From Salvelinus alpinus (lineage: Eukaryota > Chordata > Actinopteri > Salmoniformes > Salmonidae): 64,000 nucleotides of DNA. The DNA is taken from the NCBI RefSeq assembly GCF_045679555.1, contig NC_092122.1:15272065-15336064 (forward strand). Reading direction: 5' to 3'. The notes beneath the pieces are model-generated. The model was not told the origin of the DNA and made no database searches. It was given only the letters and a program-made list of their open reading frames with translations. The position numbers and the translations under genes are program-made. Positions 49,201-64,000 of this stretch are shown piece by piece (within the stretch, counting starts at the first letter, position 1; the number at the start of each line of letters is the position of its first letter).

Positions 49201-50498
49201 CCTTATTATACTGGCTAGTCCAAACCCCACCTACCTTATTATACTGGCTAGTCCAACCCCCACCTACCTTATTATAGTGGCTAGTCCAACCCCCACCTAC
49301 CTTATTATACTGGCTAGTCCAACCCCCACCTACCTTATTATAGTGGCTAGTCCAACCCCCACCTACCTTATTATACTGGCTAGTCCAACCCCCACCTACC
49401 TTATTATACTGGCTAGTCCAAACCCCACCTACCTTATTATACTGGCTAGTCCAACCCCCACCTACCTTATTATACTGGCTAGTCCAAACCCCACCTACCT
49501 TATTATACTGGCTAGTCCAACCCCCACCTACCTTATTATACTGGCTAGTCCAACCCCCACCTACCTTATTATACTGGCTAGTCCAAACCCCACCTACCTT
49601 ATTATACTGGCTAGTCCAACCCCCACCTACCTTATTATACTGGCTAGTCCAACCCCCACCTACCTTATTATACTGGCTAGTCCAAACCCCACCTACCTTA
49701 TTATACTGGCTAGTCCAACCCCCACTACCTTATTAAACTGGCTAGTCCAACCCCCACCTACCTTATTATACTGGCTAGTCCAAACCCAACCTACCTTATT
49801 ATACTGGCTAGTCCAACCCCCACTACCTTATTAAACTGGCTAGTCCAACCCCCACCTACCTTATTATACTGGCTAGTCCAAACCCCACCTACCTTATTAT
49901 ACTGGCTAGTCCAAACCCCACCTACCTTATTATACTGGCTAGTCCAAACCCCACCTACCTTATTATACTGGCTAGTCCAACCCCCACCTACCTTATTATA
50001 CTGGCTAGTCCAAACCCCACCTACCTTATTAAACTGGCTAGTCCAACCCCCACCTACCTTATTATACTGGCTAGTCCAAACCCCACCTACCTTATTATAC
50101 TGGCTAGTACAAACCCCACTACCTTATTATACTGGCTAGTCCAACCCCCACCTACCTTATTATACTGGCTAGTCCAACCCCCACCTACCTTATTATACTG
50201 GCTAGTCCAACCCCCACCTACCTTATTAAACTGGCTAGTCCAACCCCCACTACCTTATTATACTGGCTAGTCCAAACCCCACCTACCTTATTATACTGGC
50301 TAGTCCAAACCCCACCTACCTTATTATACTGGCTAGTCCAAACCCCACCTACCTTATTATACTGGCTAGTCCAACCCCCACCTACCTTATTATACTGGCT
50401 AGTCCAACCCCCACCTACCTTATTATACTGGCTAGTCCAACCCCCACTACCTTATTATACTGGCTAGTCCAACCCCCACCTACCTTATTATACTGGCT
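31236..50498. repeat. Giant 33-bp minisatellite, about 580 visible copies
   Basis: A continuous head-to-tail array of a 33-bp unit built of 'tatactggctagtccaa' followed by 'cccccacctaccttat'. Visible length is about 19.2 kb, interrupted by 100 N at 31401-31500. Common variants: 'ctaac' for 'ctacc' (dense at 31.3-34.2 kb); 'aaacccc' for 'aaccccc'; 'ccgacc' (34.87-37.7 kb); a 32-bp unit with 'cccactacc'; rare 34-bp units (38351, 39177); and 'atcgtccttattaaactgg' units (39.9-41.0 and 47.5-48.5 kb). Because 33 is divisible by three, several frames stay open for hundreds of codons on both strands; these are artefacts. No transcription signal is evident. The array lies between lhfpl3 and the TRIM pseudogene. 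Confidence 0.98.
31401..31500. other. Assembly gap (100 N)
   Basis: Exactly 100 N with the 33-bp repeat on both sides, the usual placeholder for a gap of unknown size. The true array length is therefore unknown. Confidence 0.99.
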
Positions 50499-51048
50499 GT
50501 CTGGTCAGCAAGCAGTGATATGTTCCAGGTGGTTTCCAAGTGTAGCTGGAGGAGTTGACTGCATGAAAAAGTGTATTTACGGGTTAACACTGGAGTGCAC
50601 AGTCCGAAAATCTCTGCACACATCCCGTACATATCCGATAACAGACCACTTGTGTGTGTGGACATTTACAGACATGTATATGTAATCGGAGATGTATGGG
50701 ACAATGTTAGACCTGTAAATGTGCCTTTTCATGCAGTGTGTATAAAAGTCTGGGATAAACAAACAGAAGAGGTGAGGAACCAGGGAAAGGGGTTTGTCCC
50801 AACCATTCCCATGTACATAAATACATGTAAATATTACCCTAAGAATACAAAACACTTTAGAGGGTCAAAACAGGGGGGGGAAGTAAATAAACTTTAAAAC
50901 ATTCTCACTGCTTTTGTGTTTCTTTAATGGTGTTTCTTTCAAATCGAATGACATGTGAGGAGTTTTTGTGTTACAATCAAAGACAGAACAAACAACACGA
51001 GAAAGGCACCTCAAAATATAGTCGTGTTGCGTTGTAAAGCTTTGTCCC
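50499..51048. other. Non-coding stretch after the minisatellite
   Basis: The sequence changes abruptly at 'ctggct|gtctggtcag'. Open frames here do not resemble known proteins. A short G run (50872-50879) is the only feature. Confidence 0.4.
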
Positions 51049-51107
51049 CATGCACAATGGGGACAGGAGAGCACTTGTAACCATGAAGAGGCTGCTAAAT
51101 CCTTGAT
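51049..51107 (+). repeat. 59-bp direct repeat, left copy
   Basis: Starts 'catgcacaatggggacagg', ends 'gctgctaaatccttgat'. It matches 53790-53848 at about 90 percent. The two copies flank the TRIM-like pseudogene in the same orientation. Confidence 0.85.
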
Positions 51108-51398
51108 ATCAGAGATGACATGAAATAAATCACAATAGTCACATCAGCACGACATTATCACAAACACACATTATGTATATGTACAGGTAAGAAATGACCA
51201 CATAGAAGAGATGAACAATTTCATCTATTAAGCAAAATATTTGCAGGGCTTTAAAAAAATATATATGTGATTCTTGTGATGTTAATGCAAAGTGCAGTAT
51301 TTTAAACTTAATGGAATCAAGGTCCATGCTGAGTATATGTCAGGATACCATTATGTTCGGTAACATCTCCACACATCTGCAATGTCAAAACGTCATCC

Positions 51399-52509
51399 TC
51401 AGTCTGTGTGATTGACAGGAGAGATAATCAGAGGAGCAGAGTTTTCATCCCCAAAATTAGCACAAGGTCCTAAGTATGGATATAGTTTCTTAGCGAAGGC
51501 GCAGTCAGTGAAAGAATAGATGTGAGACCTGGCCTCTACATCATAAAAGGAGACCTGACCCTCCTCATAATCAACAAACACCCCCACCTTCTGGGGCTTC
51601 TCTCTCAGGGAGAGGAGGACAGGTGGGGAGGTACAGGCTAGGTACTTATACCTCTCCCTCAGTGCCACAGTCCAGTATTCATCCTTAGGGCTCAGTGTGA
51701 TATTTCCCTTCCTGTTGATGGACTCTCTGGCCACTCCTAAATCCCACTTAGTCTTTCCCTTAACAGTCACCTCATAGTAGAATCTTCCTGAGGAGACACA
51801 TTTATTTCCAAGGACACAGGGACAGGTGGAAAACCTTTTTGGGTTGTCAAGGAGCTCTTGTTGTTTCTGTTGATATCTCATTTCTTTCCCACTTGTAGAC
51901 AGGATGATATAGGGGTTTGCCGTATCAGGGTCCAGAGTCACATCCACTGCATAGCGCTGCACCCTCTTCAATGACTTTATCCATCTCTTTATTCAGTGTC
52001 TCCCCCAGTTGGGACACAACTCTCTTCCCAGTTCCCACATACAGATCACTGTGAACACTGATCTTAGACCAGTCCTTGGTGGGTGGAAGGGTGCAGAGAT
52101 GGGAAGCTCTGGAGGAGGTGGTCCTCAGTGTGTGAGAGCTGCTCCTCTGTAGCTCATTCATTTCCTGCTCCAGCTCTTTAATGAGCCCTTCAGCCTGCCT
52201 CTCTGCTTTTTTATGCTTCTCTTTGACCACCTCAATGAGCTCAGCCTGACTTCTCTCAATGGAGTGCACCAGAGCAGTGAATACCTGCACACTGTCTAAT
52301 ATCTTTCTCTCTGCAACTCTCTTGCTGAGCTCTACAGAGTGTTTGATCCCCTTAACCTTTCTAGATCTTGCATGCATCATCTGCTGTACTTCTGCCATCA
52401 TCTTCCCCAGTTCAGCCATCTTCTCTCCATACTCTTCCTCTTGAGGGACTGTGTTGTGAGTCTTGTGGTCTGCCTCAGTGCAGGTCTGACACACACACAC
52501 ACACACACA

Positions 52510-52570
<61 letters not shown>

Positions 52571-53094
52571 ACACACCTGATCACTCCTACAGAACAGCTC
52601 CAGGAGTCTGTCATGCTTCTTACACATCCTGTCTACCAGGTTCTCCACAGTGTTGATCAGCTTGTGTCTCTTTAAGGCTGCGATTCTCTGATGAGGCTCC
52701 AGATGAGTCTCACAGTAAGAGGTCTGACACACTAGGCAGGACTTCAGGGCCTTGAGCATCTCATCCCAGTGCAGATGTCACAGCAGACTTCCTCCAGATT
52801 TGGCAGGGAGTTGGTCAGAGCTGCTGGTGGCTTTCACTTGAACTGATTTCCTGAACTGAGCAGCCATCTCAGAAATGATTGTATTGATGAACAGATCTGG
52901 TCTCCTATAAAATGTTTATTTATTTTTATTTATTTTTACACACGGGACACTGGCACATCATTGCCATCCCAGTACCTGATACAGGCCATGCAGAAGTTGT
53001 GTCCACATTGAATAGAGACCGGCTCAGTGAACACATCCAGACAGATAGAACACAGGAACTGCTCTTCAGACAGGAGACTGCTGGAGGACACCAT
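51399..53094 (-). pseudogene. finTRIM-like TRIM gene (RING/B-box/coiled coil/PRY-SPRY), decayed and intronless
   Basis: Read leftward from ATG at 53094-53092: a RING start ('[13 protein letters not shown]', 'CGHNFCMAC'), after which a stop is met near 52937 in an AT-rich insertion where the last RING cysteines should be. A segment 'FINTIISEMAAQFRKSVQVK' follows (52820-52890), then B-boxes (52580-52759: '[16 protein letters not shown]', '[12 protein letters not shown]'), a (CA)n tract, a coiled coil (52080-52460, 'KELEQEMNEL') and PRY-SPRY (51399-51950: 'LDPDTANPYIILS', 'FYYEVTVKGKTKWDLGVA', 'VFVDYEEGQVSFYDVEA'). Several frameshifts separate these parts. Intact relatives are E3 ubiquitin ligases expanded in fish antiviral immunity. 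All domains are contiguous without introns, which suggests a retrocopy, but I see no poly(A) tract. A sequencing-error explanation is less likely given the number of breaks. Confidence 0.8.
52490..52577. repeat. (CA)n microsatellite inside the TRIM-like coding sequence
   Basis: About 44 CA dinucleotides with two 'cagaca' interruptions. On the - strand it reads as alternating Val-Cys between the second B-box ('FCRSDQ') and the coiled-coil start ('[11 protein letters not shown]'). The frame entering it from the B-box is not the frame leaving into the coiled coil. Confidence 0.97.
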
Positions 53095-53510
53095 ATCTAG
53101 ACAGAGACCAAGGTAAAACCATAAAACATTTCTTGGAATCAGTCAGCTCTTGATAGTTAACTTTGGCCTACTGTAGCACAGAAAAAAAGGAGAATACACT
53201 TACATTTAGAGCTGATCTTCAAATGTCCATGTTAATCTCTCTACTCACCCGCATGTGTTTGTGGATACGATTTGTGTTGTTCTTTCGGTTAGTGCGGTTA
53301 AAAGAGGTCCAAAGAAATAGGAGACTGAATTTCACTAACAGTTTTCGAAAGATCTGGGGAGTTTGGTCTCATGCACAACTTACTGTGTGTTTTAGCTTCA
53401 CTTCAGAGAAATGACATTGAAAACACACTTCTTTCTTGGAACAATTAACTACACACAACCCAAGAGCACTCACTTGAACAACCCTTATAGCCCTATTCTG
53501 ATTGGACCAT
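53095..53510. other. Flank upstream of the TRIM-like pseudogene
   Basis: No exon or promoter element that I can support. The sequence next to the ATG may be former 5' UTR. Confidence 0.35.
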
Positions 53511-53618
53511 TTCGTTTTGCATGGCCCCGGGTGGGTGGAGAATTCACTTAAGGACCAATGAAATGGTCTGAAATATGCAAACTCCACCGACCCGGGACAC
53601 CGGGCCATGCAAAACGAA
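53511..53618. repeat. GC-rich inverted repeat (hairpin)
   Basis: Arms 53511-53540 ('ttcgttttgcatggccccgg' onward) and 53582-53618 ('ccgggccatgcaaaacgaa' at its end) are inverted copies with small bulges, around a 41-bp loop containing 'ggaccaatgaaatggtc', itself a short palindrome. It may be a small MITE remnant. Confidence 0.7.
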
Positions 53619-53789
53619 CCGGGCCAGGCATTGAACTGCAGACTTCTCATCAAACACGTATCTCTAGACCACATGTCCTCTCCAGACCACATGTCCCTGA
53701 ACTGTGGATTCTCTCCTTGTGAACATGGGAGAGACACTCCCAAAACCAGGAGTGGTGTGTTGTTGTGAAGCTCATTTGTGCTGGTTAGT

Positions 53790-53848
53790 CATGCATAACG
53801 GGGACAGGAGAGCACTTGTAACCATGAAGAGCCTGCTTAATCATTGAT
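53790..53848 (+). repeat. 59-bp direct repeat, right copy
   Basis: Starts 'catgcataacggggacagg', ends 'cctgcttaatcattgat'. Partner of 51049-51107, 2741 bp apart, same orientation. Confidence 0.85.
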
Positions 53849-54297
53849 GTTCATCAAGACCGGAGTGTCCGCATTGATATGCACACAGCATCCCAGATCA
53901 AAGAGGAGGTGTGTCGCAACATCTGCTTACCAGTGATAAACTACCACTAACCAACATGCACCCGTCAGGAAGAGAGGCAGGCGCTCATTAGATGCAGTTA
54001 GTATTGCTCTCCTGATGGAACTGTCTACAATCTGTTGTGATAAGATGGGAGGCAACCACTAAAGAAATATTCATTAATGGACATATCTGTTGCTGGCATG
54101 ATGGTACACATTCCTTAAACCTGAAAGGTAATCTACTCTGTAAAGGAATTCTCAGGGGACATGCTGAAGATGGTTCAGGTCTCTATGGTTCCATGATATG
54201 GTGAAGTTGTCCGACAGCATCCAACCACGACTTTTCACAGGAGTTTTATTTGGAGGCGACAGGCAGCTTGCTGGTGGCCTGTCAGGTAGGTTAGTGC
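53849..54297. other. Non-coding stretch, nothing recognised
   Basis: No exon, tandem repeat or inverted repeat noted between the direct repeat and the small MITE. Confidence 0.4.
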
Positions 54298-54418
54298 TAT
54301 CCGGGGTTCCTTGGGACATCCCTACCCTGAACTTAACCATAATTCTTACCTAACCCGTTCCTTGACCATTTTCAACGTTAACTTCAACGGAGTAGGGACG
54401 TCCCAAGGATCCCGGATA
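54298..54418. mobile_element. 121-bp MITE with 27-bp inverted termini
   Basis: Left terminus 'tatccggggttccttgggac' (54298 on) and right terminus 'gtcccaaggatcccggata' (ending 54418) are near-perfect inverted copies, with TA as outermost bases on both sides. A Tc1/mariner-type TA duplication is therefore possible. A half copy lies at 30032-30100. Confidence 0.7.
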
Positions 54419-54544
54419 ACAAGGACCACTCGTCAGATAGGAGGAATCCGTTAAACCGTTTGAAAGTGATGCCAACATATCAGCCTTCCTTCTCCTAGAC
54501 AGAAAGAACATACAGACAGACACACAACACCACCAGTGGTATAA

Positions 54545-55715
54545 AACTGTCATTACAGTGATTTATTATAATGAACCATGAAAATAGCCAACCAGTGCAG
54601 TGTTTGAGTCTCTCTCCTCTGCACAAACATACTCACTCACACACACACACACACATAATAATAAAGACTACACTGAATAGTCCAGAGAGGAAAAACTAAA
54701 TAAAAAGTGCTATTGTCACAGAAACATTCATCTTTGCCAAGAAGAGCGCTCGTATTTACAACCAGATTCCAAAATGGGATGGGAGCCAATTGTACAAGCA
54801 TAGGAAAGAAAAGAAGCAAATATATACAACCTGTTTCCGGAGAAAGCTGGAGTAACCACCTATACATTAAATTACAATTTCTACAAATAACCATTGATAT
54901 TCAAAAATAAACCGCTAACGTCCTACCTACGGGTGAGACCTCACTCTGGCTACCTCAGAAGACTACTGCACTCGTTTCACGCTATCACTCTTACTTTCTA
55001 TCACTTCCCTTTCTCCCACTGACACACAGGACAGACAGACACACACATACAGTCCATACACACACACACACACGAGTGCAGCCTGCTGGGGCAGTGAAGC
55101 GGTCTCCCAGAAGAACATTTTCTGAATCACTGCAGCGGTGCACAGATATTTGTTACACAGAGGAATAAAAATAATAACTCTATTTTTTCTCTATACAAAA
55201 AGCTTTCTGTTTGCTATAATGAGCCACTAGATAAAACGAATAAACGGTGTAGAAGAGCAGACAATAGACAAAGAGAGGAAGAAGTGAAAGGCGGACTAAC
55301 TGACGAAGGGGGGTGGAGGCTGGAATGTACATTGATACAGAAAGTGCGGGACCGTACAATAGAAGTCCAAAACAGACAGACGGTCAGGCACTCTCTCCGC
55401 CACAGGAGGGAAATTCAAAAGAAAACGGAAGGAGGGACGTCGGAGAGAGTGGGATGAGCACCGGGGGAATCATCCATCTTCATTTCAGACACAAAGTCTC
55501 TTAATAAGATTGTTTCACAGTCCTTGTTTTCAGTTTGTCCTTTAAAAAGCACCCCTTTATCCCACCTTCTCCTGTTTTTCCATTGGCCATGTGTTCAGGT
55601 ACATAGAAAATATTTACAGCTTTTGTTGCTTGTTGTGTTCCGCTGTCGTCAAGCTCCTCTCAGAGTGAGTTCACAGGGACTGGCAGGGCCAAGGGGGAGG
55701 CCTGCATGGAGGCGG
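54545..55715 (-). other. kmt2e: kmt2e 3' UTR
   Basis: Runs from the stop codon to shortly beyond an AATAAA signal on the - strand ('tttatt' at 54562-54567). About 1.17 kb, AT-rich with CA tracts (54631-54655 and 55052-55073). The end point is inferred from the signal only. Confidence 0.6.
54562..54567 (-). terminator. Putative kmt2e polyadenylation signal
   Basis: AATAAA on the - strand, the last good signal before the sequence changes character. Other AATAAA-like hexamers exist within the UTR, so alternative ends are possible. Confidence 0.45.
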
Positions 55716-62810
<7,095 letters not shown>

Positions 62811-63317
62811 CTGTTAGAGGGGGAGAGGTGCTTTATCATGGCACTGACCAACCACAGGCAGTCTGGCTACAGACTAGAGGGTCTAGAGCAGTGAGGTGGT
62901 AGGTGGGGAGGGGGGGGGGGGAGTGACAGTTGGGGGCACTGACTGGGGACGTGGTGGGTTTGTCTGTCCACAAACTTGCTCAGAGCTTGTATTCGGTCCT
63001 AGGCAGTCAGAATAACATTGAAACGCAATCGTACCCCTTATCAAAGAAGAGCGAGAGACCAGGCTCACTTCTGTAGTGCCTTGTGATACATTGTTTTGAG
63101 CCCACTCCCAACAACTACCATGTAACCAACAACTACCCGGTCATATGTCAAGTTGTGGCTCGTGGTCACACAAAGGTCTGTTTGTGCACAATGACAGATG
63201 TGGACAGCTTCCCTATTCAGCGCGTTCAGTTCATGGTTTGTGCGTGTTGTTCTGATAGAGATGCCTCGCACTTCATCTCTGACGTCAGAGCCTCTATCAC
63301 CGTTCCTCATTCTAGAC
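62811..63317. other. kmt2e intron, nothing recognised
   Basis: Contains a G-rich tract (62908-62921). No exon with acceptor, donor and phase was found. Confidence 0.4.
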
Positions 63318-63509
63318 CAGGCCTGGGAAACTCCAGTCCTCGGGGGCCTGATTGGTGTCACACCTTTTCCCCATCCCTAGCAAACACACCTGATTTAAAC
63401 TAATTCCATTCTAAACTGAAGATCATGATTAGGTGATTATTGGAGTCAGGTGTGTTAGCTGGGGAAAGACACCAATCAGGCCCCAGAGGACTGGAGTTGC
63501 CCAGGCCTG
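63318..63509. mobile_element. hAT-like MITE with 8-bp target duplication
   Basis: A 192-bp palindromic element with termini 'caggcctgggaaactccag' and 'ctggagttgcccaggcctg'. Arms extend about 40 bp ('cctgattggtgtcac' and 'gacaccaatcagg'). Flanks 'ttctagac' (63310-63317) and 'ttgtagac' (63510-63517) match at 7 of 8 bases. Confidence 0.88.
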
Positions 63510-63517
63510 TTGTAGAC

Positions 63518-64000
63518 CATACATCAGTCTAACCAGTCTCCATAAACCATGCTTCTGTGTGCTTCCCTCAGATCAGTCCTTAAAAATCACTCATCGTGGG
63601 AACTACCAGTCCCTACCACAGAAGCAACATGCTTGCCGATAAGACCTATGGCCTGGGTCGGGGTTATTAGACAACGCAACAAAATGTTTTGCAATGGAAT
63701 AGGAAAACAGACATTTCTTATTGGACACCTTCAGATTGTACCTCTCAGTTTCACTGAGCGTTTCTCAGCTTTACTGAGCTTTCTCTCTGCGTGTAACACT
63801 GAGTAGAGGGATGCCTAGTAGTGCGTTCAGGAGCTCCTGCAGCAGGGAGGACACAGCGTGTTAGCATGTCTCATCTGCCACTAGAGGGCTAGACACGGCA
63901 TGGTGAGAGAGATGGCTGGGTGCAGGATTGGGCTTTGGGCCAGGGAGAGGGGGAACCAAGATGGATGATAGAGGAATACAAGTAGTCTACTAATGGATAA
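63518..64000. other. Right edge, nothing recognised
   Basis: Presumably kmt2e intron. No exon-like segment could be supported up to the window end. Confidence 0.4.

Noticed and set aside
31236..50498. CRISPR-like array appearance of the 33-bp repeats
   Set aside because: There are no unique spacers between repeats, and the genome is a vertebrate. This is a plain tandem repeat.
50571..50897. 108-codon frame right of the giant array
   Set aside because: No recognisable domain and an overlapping antisense frame of similar length; not supported as a gene.

Overview
This is a vertebrate window, almost certainly from a salmonid fish (Salmo/Oncorhynchus/Salvelinus type). The grounds are the repeats: an HpaI-type SINE, several salmonid Tc1/mariner families (including relatives of the elements used to reconstruct Sleeping Beauty), L2/jockey-like LINEs ending in 'gtgacaaataaa', a tRNA-derived SINE, and many short hAT-like MITEs. 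Family names come from memory of these repeats. No alignment was run, and no prokaryotic feature is present.

Two real genes are visible, converging tail to tail. On the + strand, the terminal coding exon of lhfpl3 (tetraspan LHFPL family) lies at 27155-27399; positions 1-27154 probably belong to its large upstream intron. On the - strand, eleven in-phase exons between 62810 and 55716 encode the last ~1138 residues of Kmt2e (MLL5), with a 3' UTR down to about 54545; its PHD and SET domains must lie beyond the right edge. As I recall, LHFPL3 and KMT2E are also neighbours on human chromosome 7q22, which supports both calls. Between the genes sits a decayed, intronless finTRIM-like gene (- strand, 51399-53094) with RING, B-box, coiled-coil and PRY-SPRY remnants, broken by several frameshifts and by a (CA)n tract.

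Region by region. 1-27 kb is intron-like DNA packed with transposons: a Tc1 split by a SINE, a LINE carrying a cleanly inserted Tc1, a second antisense LINE, two more Tc1 loci, MITEs, a 578-bp tandem duplication, and several minisatellites, one of which grew inside a SINE. Two long polypurine minisatellites (23.4-24.8 and 25.2-27.0 kb) precede the lhfpl3 exon. 27.4-31.2 kb is ordinary flank with SINE and MITE copies. 31236-50498 is one giant minisatellite of a 33-bp unit (about 580 visible copies, one 100-N gap) showing higher-order duplication at several scales. 50.5-54.5 kb holds the TRIM pseudogene. 54.5-64 kb is kmt2e with small intronic repeats and hAT-like MITEs.

I found no undescribed multi-gene system. 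The strongest items for a second look are the 19-kb minisatellite with nested 427, 826, 923, 1416 and 7542-bp duplications, the SINE that became a minisatellite, the microsatellite-interrupted TRIM gene, and a tandem 12-nt alternative donor in kmt2e.
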